The notes under the pieces were generated by a model, which made no database searches, was not told the DNA's origin, and saw nothing but the letters and a program-made list of their open reading frames with translations. This document shows positions 1-6,524 of a DNA stretch of 10,477 bases, piece after piece (position 1 is the first letter of the stretch; each line of letters starts with the position of its first letter). The stretch is from Bacilli bacterium (GTDB lineage Bacteria > Bacillota_I > Bacilli_A > RF39 > UBA660). The position numbers were made by a program, and so were the translations under genes. The DNA lies in the NCBI GenBank assembly GCA_900772095.1, contig CAAGQJ010000037.1, positions 1-10,477 of the forward strand, read 5' to 3'.

Positions 1-1
1 T

Positions 2-2239
2 CGTTTCATCCAGATGTTCGCTGACGTTGTAATGGGATTCCCAAAATCAGATTTCGAACATAAATTTGATGCAATTAAAGAAGAAAAAGGTGTTGAATTC
101 GATACTGAACTTACTGCCGAAGACTTAAAAGAAGTTGTTGCAGTTTATAAAGAAGCTTATAAAGCACATGCAGGTGTTGATTTCCCTCAGGAACCAATCG
201 AACAGTTATTAGCTGCAGTTGAAGCCGTATTTGGTTCTTGGAATAATGACCGTGCCATCACTTATCGTCGTTTAAACGATATCCCAGGTTCTTGGGGTAC
301 AGCTGTAAACGTTCAGCAGATGGTTTATGGTAACAGAAGTGATAAGTCAGGTACTGGTGTTGCCTTCACTCGTAACCCAGCAACTGGTGAAAATAAATTA
401 TTCGGTGAATATTTAATGAACGCTCAGGGTGAAGACGTTGTTGCTGGTATCAGAACACCTCAGCCAATTGCTACATTAAATGAAGTTATGCCAGAATGTT
501 ATGAACAGTTCCAGAAGATCTGTCATATTCTTGAAGATCATTATAAAGATATGCAGGATATGGAATTTACAATTGAAGATGGTAAATTATTCATGTTACA
601 GACTCGTAACGGTAAGAGAACAGCTCAGGCTGCATTAAAGATTGCTGTTGACATGGTTGAAGAAGGCATGATTAATGAAGAAGAAGCATTATTAAAGGTT
701 GAACCAAAACAGTTAGACCAGTTATTACATCCAAACTTCGATAAAGAAGACTACAAGGCTGCAAAGGCTGTTGCTACAGGTTTAGCTGCTTCTCCAGGTG
801 CTGCTACTGGACATATCTACTTCACAGCTGAAGATGTTCAGGAAGCACATGCAAATGGTGTACAGGATATGATCCTTGTACGTAATGAAACTTCTCCAGA
901 AGATATCGAAGGTATGAACTTAGCTAAAGGTATCTTAACAGTACGTGGCGGTATGACATCTCATGCTGCAGTAGTTGCTCGTGGTATGGGTACTTGCTGT
1001 GTTGCTGGTTGTGGTGTATTAAGAGTTTCTGAAGATAAGAAGACATTAACATTACCAGATGGTACAGTATTATCTGAAGGTGATTATGTATCATTAAATG
1101 GTTCTACAGGTGAAGTATTTGCTCAGAAGATTAAGACTGTTCCTGCTGCAATTAGTGGTGATTTTGAAACATTCATGGCTTGGGCTGATAAAGAAAGAAA
1201 ATTATTAGTAAGAACTAATGCGGATACTCCAAGAGATGCTAAACAGGCTGCTACATTTGGCGCTGAAGGTATCGGATTATGCCGTACTGAACATATGTTC
1301 TTCGAAGAAGAAAGAATCTTCAACTTCAGAAGAATGATTACTGCAGAAGATGTAGAAACTCGTAAGGAAGCATTAGAAAAGATTCTTCCATACCAGAGAG
1401 GAGACTTTGAAGAATTATTCAAAGCTATGGATGGATATAGTGTTAATATCCGTTTCTTAGATCCACCTCTACATGAATTCTTACCTCATACTGATGAAGA
1501 AATCAAACCATTAGCTGAAAGCTTAGGTATGACTTTCGAAGCATTAAAGGAAAGAGTAGAATCATTAAAAGAATTTAACCCAATGATGGGTCACAGAGGA
1601 TGCCGTCTTGCTGTTACTTATCCAGAAATCGCTGAAATGCAGACAAGAGCTGTCATTGAAGCTGCTATCAACGTAACTAAGGAAACAGGACATAAAGTTA
1701 CTCCAGAAATCATGATCCCATTAGTTGGTGATGTAAAAGAATTAAAGTATGTTAAGAATGTAGTTGTTAAGACTGCTGATAAGTTAATTGCTGAAAGCGG
1801 ATTAGATATGAAATATGAAGTTGGTACTATGATTGAAATTCCAAGAGCTGCAATCACAGCTGATAAGATTGCAACTGAAGCTGAATTCTTCTCATTTGGT
1901 ACAAATGACTTAACTCAGATGACATTCGGTTTCTCAAGAGATGATGCTGCTAAGTTCTTAGGCGATTACTATTCTAAGAATATCTATGAACATGATCCAT
2001 TCGCTACTGTTGACCAGGAAGGCGTTGGTGAGTTAATGAAGATTGCATCTGAAAAGGGAAGATCAACTCGTCCTGATATCAGACTTGGTATCTGTGGTGA
2101 ACATGGTGGTGATCCAAAGACAGTAGAATTCTGCCATAAGATTGGATTAACTTATGTATCTTGCTCACCTTACCGTGTACCAATTGCAAGACTTGCTGCT
2201 GCTCAGGCTGCTGTAAAAGAAAAAATGGGTATCTTGTAA
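2..2239 (+). CDS. ppdK: Pyruvate, phosphate dikinase, C-terminal ~85% (5' end outside window)
   Basis: PPDK interconverts pyruvate + ATP + Pi and phosphoenolpyruvate + AMP + PPi in the cytosol, and in fermentative anaerobes it often serves glycolysis. The frame is open from base 2 (Arg-Phe-Ile-Gln before the Met at 14), so that Met is not the start. Counting from it, the later part of the nucleotide-binding domain comes first. The swivelling phosphohistidine domain follows, with GGMTSHAAVVARGMG and catalytic His at residue 317. The PEP/pyruvate TIM barrel closes the protein, with GLCRTEHMF, MGHRGCRL, GTMIEIPRAA, FSFGTNDLTQM and GICGEHGGDP (catalytic Cys at residue 694). Aligning that Cys with Cys831 of the Clostridium symbiosum enzyme implies about 137 missing residues and a full length near 878, normal for the family. 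The reading frame is intact and Leu is nearly always TTA, as expected of a highly expressed resident gene. It ends 22 bases before its own terminator. Confidence 0.97.
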   Translation, partial: RFIQMFADVVMGFPKSDFEHKFDAIKEEKGVEFDTELTAEDLKEVVAVYKEAYKAHAGVDFPQEPIEQLLAAVEAVFGSWNNDRAITYRRLNDIPGSWGTAVNVQQMVYGNRSDKSGTGVAFTRNPATGENKLFGEYLMNAQGEDVVAGIRTPQPIATLNEVMPECYEQFQKICHILEDHYKDMQDMEFTIEDGKLFMLQTRNGKRTAQAALKIAVDMVEEGMINEEEALLKVEPKQLDQLLHPNFDKEDYKAAKAVATGLAASPGAATGHIYFTAEDVQEAHANGVQDMILVRNETSPEDIEGMNLAKGILTVRGGMTSHAAVVARGMGTCCVAGCGVLRVSEDKKTLTLPDGTVLSEGDYVSLNGSTGEVFAQKIKTVPAAISGDFETFMAWADKERKLLVRTNADTPRDAKQAATFGAEGIGLCRTEHMFFEEERIFNFRRMITAEDVETRKEALEKILPYQRGDFEELFKAMDGYSVNIRFLDPPLHEFLPHTDEEIKPLAESLGMTFEALKERVESLKEFNPMMGHRGCRLAVTYPEIAEMQTRAVIEAAINVTKETGHKVTPEIMIPLVGDVKELKYVKNVVVKTADKLIAESGLDMKYEVGTMIEIPRAAITADKIATEAEFFSFGTNDLTQMTFGFSRDDAAKFLGDYYSKNIYEHDPFATVDQEGVGELMKIASEKGRSTRPDIRLGICGEHGGDPKTVEFCHKIGLTYVSCSPYRVPIARLAAAQAAVKEKMGIL

Positions 2240-2260
2240 TAACTACTTATCCTTTCACTA

Positions 2261-2288
2261 GGCCGTTCTTATGAACGGCCACTTTTTT
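2261..2288 (+). terminator. Intrinsic terminator of ppdK
   Basis: A perfect 8-bp stem, GGCCGTTC paired with GAACGGCC around a TTAT loop, is followed after two bases by six T. It sits 22 bases after the ppdK stop and is a textbook Rho-independent terminator. Its T-tract also forms the T-rich half of the mobile-element junction (TTTTTT-ATCT-AAAAAA). Confidence 0.9.
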
Positions 2289-2300
2289 ATCTAAAAAATA

Positions 2301-2329
2301 GCATAAAAATCTAGTTATCCGCATAAAAA
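2301..2329. repeat. Two GCATAAAAA direct repeats at the element's left end
   Basis: GCATAAAAA occurs at 2301-2309 and 2321-2329, exactly 20 bases apart and directly inside the junction. Tn916 ends are known to carry short direct repeats used by Int or Xis. I infer that these are core or end-proximal recombinase or excisionase sites, but the sequence does not tell which protein binds. Confidence 0.5.
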
Positions 2330-2366
2330 CTGGACTTATCACACTTTATCAAGGTCAAAACCACTC

Positions 2367-2388
2367 AATTTACTACTAATTTACTACT
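2367..2388 (-). repeat. Tandem DR-2-type arm sites for Tn916-family integrase
   Basis: AATTTACTACT occurs twice head to tail (2367-2377, 2378-2388). Read on the minus strand this is AGTAGTAAATT, matching the DR-2 arm sequence bound by the N-terminal domain of Tn916 integrase as I remember it from the protein-DNA structure work. The two copies lie about 80 bases inside the junction, as expected for arm sites that let the tyrosine recombinase bridge core and arm DNA during excision and integration. Confidence 0.75.
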
Positions 2389-2472
2389 TATGAATGAGCT
2401 TTGATACGACGATTTATCCTTGAAAAGTGAAGATATAAAGATACTTCCAATAAAATTTGAATATTTAATAGG

Positions 2473-2506
2473 TAGACACTTCAAAAAATGAGGTGTCTAT
2501 TTTTTT
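2473..2506 (+). terminator. Terminator-like hairpin in the leader of the transfer operon
   Basis: TAGACACTT (2473-2481) pairs with AGGTGTCTA (2491-2499) through 9 bp with one G-T wobble and a 9-base loop, followed at once by seven T (2500-2506). It stands between the element end and the first translated gene, so it would stop or attenuate read-through entering from ppdK when integrated, or from the int side when circular. No convincing promoter is visible between it and orf23. Confidence 0.75.
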
Positions 2507-2532
2507 ACCCGATTTTGAAAGGAAGTGAACTT

Positions 2533-2607
2533 ATGAAAACAAAAAATCAAGAATCAAAAGGTCGTTCCCCACTCTTTAAGACCATCAAACATTCATTCAG
2601 CCAATAA
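2533..2607 (+). CDS. 24-residue basic micro-ORF at the head of the transfer operon
   Basis: ATG at 2533 follows the ribosome-binding sequence GAAAGGAAG (from 2518) by 7 bases and opens a 24-codon frame. The product starts MKTKNQESKGRSPLFKTIKH and is rich in Lys and Arg, with no membrane segment. It ends 22 bases before the orf23 ATG, with the orf23 Shine-Dalgarno in between. The good ribosome site and the position right after the 2473-2506 hairpin suggest it is translated, perhaps as a leader peptide or small protein. It occupies the place of the first small ORF of Tn916 (called orf24), but I am not certain of that equivalence. Confidence 0.5.
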   Translation: MKTKNQESKGRSPLFKTIKHSFSQ

Positions 2608-2629
2608 AAAAGAAAGGATAGGTAAAAAT

Positions 2630-2944
2630 ATGGAACTTAAATTTGTGATTCCCAACATGGAAAAAACATTCGGCAATTTAGAATTTGCTGGCGAGGATAA
2701 AGTCGTTCAGCGAAGAATCAACGGACGGCTAACTGTCTTATCAAGAAGCTATAATCTCTATTCTGATGTTCAAAGAGCAGATGATATTGTGGTGGTGCTT
2801 CCTGCTGAAGCTGGCGAAAAACATTTCGGCTTTGAGGAACGTGTGAAGTTAGTCAATCCACGTATTACCGCAGAGGGCTACAAAATCGGCACTCGTGGTT
2901 TTACAAATTACCTTTTACATGCTGACGACATGATAAAAGAATAA
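2630..2944 (+). CDS. orf23: DUF961/YdcP-like protein, Tn916 Orf23
   Basis: This 104-residue protein begins MELKFVIPNMEKTFGNLEF and matches the small DUF961 (YdcP) family that opens the transfer operon of Tn916-type elements. No biochemical role is firmly established for it. It has no signal peptide or membrane segment and looks like a compact soluble domain. Blocks include FGNLEFAG (about 15-22), RSYNLYSDVQ, VVVLPAEAG, FEERVKLVNP and a C-terminal LHADDMI. The same blocks recur in order in the next gene, so the two are paralogues. The ribosome site AAAGAAAGGATAGG lies just before the ATG. The stop is 15 bases before orf22, so the two are co-transcribed. Confidence 0.9.
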   Translation: MELKFVIPNMEKTFGNLEFAGEDKVVQRRINGRLTVLSRSYNLYSDVQRADDIVVVLPAEAGEKHFGFEERVKLVNPRITAEGYKIGTRGFTNYLLHADDMIKE

Positions 2945-2959
2945 AGAAAGAGAGGAAAA

Positions 2960-3346
2960 ATGATGAGATTAGCAAATGGCATTGTATTAGATAAAGACAC
3001 GACTTTTGGAGAATTGAAATTCTCTGCTCTACGTCGTGAAGTGAGAATCCAAAATGAAGACGGGTCGGTTTCAGATGAAATCAAGGAACGTACCTATGAC
3101 TTAAAATCCAAAGGACAAGGACGCATGATTCAAGTAAGTATTCCTGCCAGCGTGCCTTTGAAAGAGTTTGATTATAACGCACGGGTGGAACTTATCAATC
3201 CCATTGCGGACACCGTTGCTACTGCCACCTATCAAGGAGCAGATGTTGACTGGTATATCAAGGCAGACGATATTGTGCTGACAAAGGATTCTAGTTCATT
3301 CAAAGCTCAACCACAAGCAAAGAAAGAACCGACACAAGACAAATAG
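2960..3346 (+). CDS. orf22: DUF961/YdcP-like protein, Tn916 Orf22
   Basis: This 128-residue protein is homologous to the preceding gene product: FGELKFSALRREV, RTYDLKSKGQ, VSIPASVPLKEF, ARVELINPI and YIKADDIVL line up with the Orf23 blocks. A Lys/Gln-rich tail of about 18 residues (ending KKEPTQDK) is added. It is soluble, with no recognised catalytic motif. Two adjacent ATG codons (2960 and 2963) are possible starts after the ribosome site AAAGAGAGG; either gives the same protein within one residue. It lies between orf23 (15-base gap) and orf21 (28-base gap), so it belongs to the same operon. A role in transfer or its regulation is only inferred from context. Confidence 0.9.
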   Translation: MMRLANGIVLDKDTTFGELKFSALRREVRIQNEDGSVSDEIKERTYDLKSKGQGRMIQVSIPASVPLKEFDYNARVELINPIADTVATATYQGADVDWYIKADDIVLTKDSSSFKAQPQAKKEPTQDK

Positions 3347-3374
3347 TCGCTAGGTAGAAAGGAGACTTTTTCGC

Positions 3375-4760
3375 ATGAAACAGCGTGGTAAAAGGATTCG
3401 CCCATCTGGTAAAGATTTAGTCTTTCATTTTACGATAGCGTCACTCCTGCCTGTTTTCCTGCTGGTTGTCGGACTGTTTCATGTGAAGACAATCCAGCAG
3501 ATCAACTGGCAGGATTTTAACCTATCACAAGCAGATAAGATTGACATTCCCTATTTAATTATCAGTTTCAGTGTCGCAATTCTTATCTGCTTGCTGGTAG
3601 CGTTTGTATTCAAACGGGTTCGCTATGATACGGTTAAACAACTTTACCACCGTCAAAAACTGGCAAAGATGATACTTGAAAACAAGTGGTATGAATCTGA
3701 ACAGGTCAAAACAGAGGGTTTCTTTAAAGATAGTGCTGGTCGTACAAAGGAAAAGATAACCTACTTCCCTAAAATGTATTATCGACTTAAAAATGGCTTG
3801 ATACAGATACGGGTGGAAATCACGCTGGGAAAATATCAAGACCAACTCTTACACTTGGAAAAGAAATTAGAGAGTGGCTTGTACTGTGAGCTGACGGATA
3901 AAGAGTTAAAGGATTCCTATGTGGAATATACTTTGCTCTATGACACCATAGCCAGTCGTATTTCTATTGATGAAGTAGAAGCTAAAGATGGTAAACTTCG
4001 CTTAATGAAAAACGTATGGTGGGAATATGATAAGCTCCCTCATATGTTGATTGCTGGTGGTACAGGTGGCGGTAAAACTTACTTTATACTGACACTGATT
4101 GAAGCCTTGCTTCATACAGATTCAAAACTGTATATTCTTGACCCGAAAAATGCTGACCTTGCGGACTTAGGTTCTGTGATGGCAAATGTCTACTATAGAA
4201 AAGAAGACTTGCTTTCTTGCATTGAAACATTCTATGAAGAAATGATGAAACGTAGTGAGGAAATGAAGCAGATGAAGAACTATAAGACTGGCAAAAATTA
4301 TGCTTACTTAGGTCTCCCGGCACACTTCTTAATCTTTGATGAATACGTCGCTTTCATGGAAATGCTGGGAACAAAAGAAAACACCGCAGTTATGAATAAG
4401 CTGAAACAGATTGTCATGTTAGGTCGTCAAGCTGGCTTCTTTCTAATACTGGCTTGTCAACGTCCAGACGCAAAATATTTAGGCGACGGAATCCGTGATC
4501 AGTTTAATTTCAGAGTGGCTTTAGGTCGTATGTCTGAAATGGGCTATGGCATGATGTTTGGCAGTGACGTACAAAAGGATTTCTTCTTAAAGCGAATCAA
4601 AGGTCGTGGCTATGTTGATGTAGGAACAAGTGTCATATCAGAGTTTTATACTCCCCTTGTACCAAAAGGATATGATTTCTTGGAGGAAATTAAAAAGTTA
4701 TCCAACAGCAGACAGTCCACGCAGGCGACGTGCGAAGCGGAAGTCGCAGGTGTGGACTGA
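3375..4760 (+). CDS. orf21: FtsK/SpoIIIE-like coupling ATPase, Tn916 Orf21 (TcpA/ConQ type)
   Basis: This is the coupling protein of conjugation. A membrane-anchored DNA-translocating ATPase of this type delivers the relaxase-DNA complex to the secretion channel (known for ConQ of ICEBs1 and TcpA). The 461 residues start with a basic N terminus and two membrane segments (about 15-38 and 55-77). A linker follows, then a P-loop domain with Walker A GGTGGGKT at 228-235, Walker B-like HFLIFDEYV near 317-325 and a downstream FFLILACQRPDAKYLGDGIR block typical of FtsK-like motors. The length matches Tn916 Orf21. The start has the strong ribosome site AGAAAGGAGA about 9 bases upstream. The gene ends 8 bases before the first oriT hairpin arm, so the coupling protein, oriT and relaxase gene are adjacent. 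Confidence 0.95.
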   Translation: MKQRGKRIRPSGKDLVFHFTIASLLPVFLLVVGLFHVKTIQQINWQDFNLSQADKIDIPYLIISFSVAILICLLVAFVFKRVRYDTVKQLYHRQKLAKMILENKWYESEQVKTEGFFKDSAGRTKEKITYFPKMYYRLKNGLIQIRVEITLGKYQDQLLHLEKKLESGLYCELTDKELKDSYVEYTLLYDTIASRISIDEVEAKDGKLRLMKNVWWEYDKLPHMLIAGGTGGGKTYFILTLIEALLHTDSKLYILDPKNADLADLGSVMANVYYRKEDLLSCIETFYEEMMKRSEEMKQMKNYKTGKNYAYLGLPAHFLIFDEYVAFMEMLGTKENTAVMNKLKQIVMLGRQAGFFLILACQRPDAKYLGDGIRDQFNFRVALGRMSEMGYGMMFGSDVQKDFFLKRIKGRGYVDVGTSVISEFYTPLVPKGYDFLEEIKKLSNSRQSTQATCEAEVAGVD

Positions 4761-4768
4761 TCTTGCTG

Positions 4769-4824
4769 GCTGGTGTGGCAATAGCCACGCCAGCACTTAA
4801 CCCCCCGTATCTAACAGGGGGGGT
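4769..4824 (+). other. oriT: Origin of transfer (oriT), two stem-loops
   Basis: Two inverted repeats lie back to back between the coupling-protein and relaxase genes. The first is GCTGGTGTGGC (4769-4779) / GCCACGCCAGC (4784-4794), 11 bp with one wobble and an AATA loop. The second is a C6 run (4801-4806) paired with a G7 run (4817-4823), extended by an A-T pair, with the loop GTATCTAACA. The CTAACAGGGGGG arm is shared with the oriT of ICEBs1, which NicK nicks, and Tn916 oriT maps to this same orf21-orf20 gap. MobT, encoded next, should bind and nick here. The exact nick base cannot be read from the window. Confidence 0.85.
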
Positions 4825-4894
4825 ACAAATCGACAGGAAACAGTCAAAAAAACATTAGAAAATCCTTTGGTTACAAGGGATTTACAAAATTTCA

Positions 4895-4936
4895 GCGTAT
4901 GTCAAATGGGCTTTAAAAGTTGACATACGCCTTTTT
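4895..4936 (+). terminator. 11-bp perfect hairpin with T-tract just before mobT
   Basis: GCGTATGTCAA (4895-4905) pairs perfectly with TTGACATACGC (4920-4930) around a 14-base loop, and is followed by C and five T. It resembles an intrinsic terminator ending within 20 bases of the mobT start, so it could separate transcription of orf23-21 from mobT. Because it flanks oriT it could instead act on single-stranded DNA, as a relaxase-binding site or a single-strand origin. The second arm contains TTGACA, but no -10 element lies at the right distance, so I do not call a promoter. Confidence 0.55.
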
Positions 4937-4953
4937 GATTGGAGGGATTTTTA

Positions 4954-6144
4954 CTGAATGAACAAACTTGGTTACAGCATTTAAAAGAAAAACGCTTGGC
5001 TTATGGACTATCTCAAAACCGTTTAGCTGTTGCGACTGGTATTACAAGGCAGTATCTAAGCGATATTGAAACAGGAAAAGTCAAGCCATCAGAGGATTTA
5101 CAGCAGTCCCTTTGGGAAGCTCTGGAACGCTTCAATCCCGACGCTCCCCTTGAAATGCTGTTTGATTATGTAAGGATTCGCTTTCCGACAACAGACGTAC
5201 AGCAGGTGGTCGAAAACATCTTACAACTGAAACTGTCCTATTTTCTTCATGAGGACTATGGTTTCTATTCTTATTCAGAGCATTATGCTTTAGGCGACAT
5301 ATTCGTCCTTTGCTCCCATGAACTGGACAAAGGAGTTCTGGTGGAATTGAAAGGTCGTGGGTGCAGACAATTTGAAAGCTATCTTCTGGCACAACAAAGA
5401 AGCTGGTATGAGTTCTTTATGGACGTTTTGGTGGCTGGCGGTGTGATGAAACGCCTTGACCTTGCCATTAACGATAAGACAGGGATTTTGAATATCCCTG
5501 TACTCACTGAAAAGTGCCAACAGGAAGAATGTATCTCCGTCTTCCGCAGTTTTAAAAGCTATCGCAGTGGCGAACTGGTACGCAAAGAGGAAAAGGAATG
5601 TATGGGAAACACCCTCTATATCGGTTCATTACAAAGTGAAGTTTATTTCTGTATCTATGAAAAGGACTACGAGCAGTACAAGAAAAATGATATTCCCATT
5701 GAAGACGCAGAAGTAAAAAACCGTTTTGAGATTCGATTGAAAAATGAGCGTGCCTATTATGCAGTCCGTGATTTACTCGTCTATGACAATCCAGAGCATA
5801 CCGCCTTTAAAATTATCAATCGGTATATCCGTTTTGTAGATAAAGACGATTCCAAACCTCGTTCTGATTGGAAACTGAATGAAGAATGGGCTTGGTTTAT
5901 TGGGAACAATCGTGAACGATTAAAACTAACCACAAAACCAGAGCCTTACTCCTTCCAAAGGACGCTGAACTGGCTATCTCATCAAGTTGCCCCGACCTTA
6001 AAGGTTGCGATTAAACTTGATGAAATCAACCAGACGCAGGTTGTAAAAGACATTCTCGACCATGCGAAACTGACAGACCGACACAAGCAGATTTTGAAGC
6101 AACAGTCAGTAAAAGAACAGGACGTGATAACAACAAAAAAATAA
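4954..6144 (+). CDS. mobT: MobT relaxase, Tn916 Orf20 (Rep_trans/rolling-circle type)
   Basis: MobT nicks oriT and pilots the strand into the recipient. It resembles rolling-circle replication initiators and NicK of ICEBs1, and relaxases of this group also support replication of the excised circle. The 396-residue product begins with an Xre-like helix-turn-helix (about residues 8-60: RLAYGLSQNRLAVATGITRQ and SDIETGKVKPS), followed by a Rep_trans domain to the end. Start choice: no in-frame ATG occurs for over 70 codons. TTG at 4939 is in frame, but its G is the first base of the only Shine-Dalgarno, GGAGGGA (4941-4947). CTG at 4954 stands 6-7 bases after that site, so I prefer CTG; starting at TTG would add five residues. 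The catalytic Tyr was not assigned. The gene directly follows oriT, its substrate, and is 42 bases from orf19. Confidence 0.93.
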   Translation: MNEQTWLQHLKEKRLAYGLSQNRLAVATGITRQYLSDIETGKVKPSEDLQQSLWEALERFNPDAPLEMLFDYVRIRFPTTDVQQVVENILQLKLSYFLHEDYGFYSYSEHYALGDIFVLCSHELDKGVLVELKGRGCRQFESYLLAQQRSWYEFFMDVLVAGGVMKRLDLAINDKTGILNIPVLTEKCQQEECISVFRSFKSYRSGELVRKEEKECMGNTLYIGSLQSEVYFCIYEKDYEQYKKNDIPIEDAEVKNRFEIRLKNERAYYAVRDLLVYDNPEHTAFKIINRYIRFVDKDDSKPRSDWKLNEEWAWFIGNNRERLKLTTKPEPYSFQRTLNWLSHQVAPTLKVAIKLDEINQTQVVKDILDHAKLTDRHKQILKQQSVKEQDVITTKK

Positions 6145-6186
6145 CTCAAATACAAATTCATTGAATATAGAGAGGAGAACATTTTT

Positions 6187-6408
6187 ATGAATTTTGGACA
6201 AAACCTTTATAACTGGTTTCTATCAAACGCTCAATCACTGGTGCTTTTAGCAATCGTTGTGATTGGCTTGTATCTTGGCTTCAAGCGTGAGTTTAGCAAA
6301 CTGATTGGCTTTTTAATTATTGCGATTATTGCGGTTGGCTTAGTCTTCAACGCTGCTGGAGTAAAAGACATTTTACTAGAGCTATTCAATCGCATTATTG
6401 GTGCTTAA
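6187..6408 (+). CDS. orf19: Small two-helix membrane protein, Tn916 Orf19 (TcpD/ConC-like)
   Basis: This 73-residue protein has two predicted membrane helices, about residues 13-30 (NAQSLVLLAIVVIGLYLGF) and 36-57 (LIGFLIIAIIAVGLVFN), joined by a short basic turn (KREFSK). Its position, size and topology match Orf19 of Tn916. I infer kinship with TcpD/ConC, small membrane components of Gram-positive conjugation channels, with low certainty. No enzymatic motif is present. The ribosome site AGAGAGGAG is 8-9 bases before the ATG. Confidence 0.85.
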   Translation: MNFGQNLYNWFLSNAQSLVLLAIVVIGLYLGFKREFSKLIGFLIIAIIAVGLVFNAAGVKDILLELFNRIIGA

Positions 6409-6413
6409 ATAAA

Positions 6414-6466
6414 ACCGTTCTTTTGTGGAATATAAGTGGTTTTCTTATGTTCCGCAAAGGAATGGT
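6414..6466 (+). promoter_or_regulatory. 23-bp hairpin between orf19 and ardA
   Basis: Bases 6414-6436 pair with 6444-6466 without bulge over 23 bp, around a 7-base TGGTTTT loop. Four of the pairs are G-T wobbles at 6417/6463, 6421/6459, 6426/6454 and 6431/6449. All four are G-U pairs in the plus-strand RNA, but would be A-C mismatches if the minus strand folded. No T-tract follows, so this is not a standard terminator. Candidate roles are an RNA control or processing site, or a plus-strand DNA structure such as a single-strand origin or single-strand promoter serving ardA early after transfer. Confidence 0.6.
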
Positions 6467-6483
6467 ACACCAAACGAAGTGCG

Positions 6484-6505
6484 GTAGGGATTTTTGAATC
6501 TCTAC
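6484..6505 (+). promoter_or_regulatory. Hairpin immediately upstream of the ardA ribosome site
   Basis: GTAGGGAT (6484-6491) pairs with ATCTCTAC (6498-6505), 8 bp with one G-T wobble and a six-base loop TTTTGA. It ends just before the ribosome-binding stretch AAAGAAAGGA (6506-6515). It leaves the Shine-Dalgarno free and may keep the ardA start accessible or insulate it from the large hairpin upstream. The role is inferred. Confidence 0.4.
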
Positions 6506-6524
6506 AAAGAAAGGACGTGAATAT

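Noticed and set aside
14..16. ATG at 14 as the start of the dikinase
   Set aside because: The frame is open to the window edge with conserved residues (RFIQ) before it, and about 137 family residues are missing. It is an internal Met.
1123..1857. Minus-strand open frames opposite ppdK, and similar ones opposite orf21, mobT, orf16 and the intron
   Set aside because: They lie antisense to clear genes or to ribozyme sequence, lack ribosome sites and show no recognisable domain. They are shadow frames.
2401..2470. Promoter for the transfer operon from TTGATA, TTGAAA or TATAAA pieces
   Set aside because: No -35/-10 pair has 16-18 base spacing, and known Tn916 transfer transcription arrives across the circle junction.
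4920..4948. TTGACA at 4920-4925 as a -35 box for mobT
   Set aside because: The expected -10 position reads GAGGGA-like sequence with no TATAAT resemblance, and TTGACA is an arm of a perfect hairpin.
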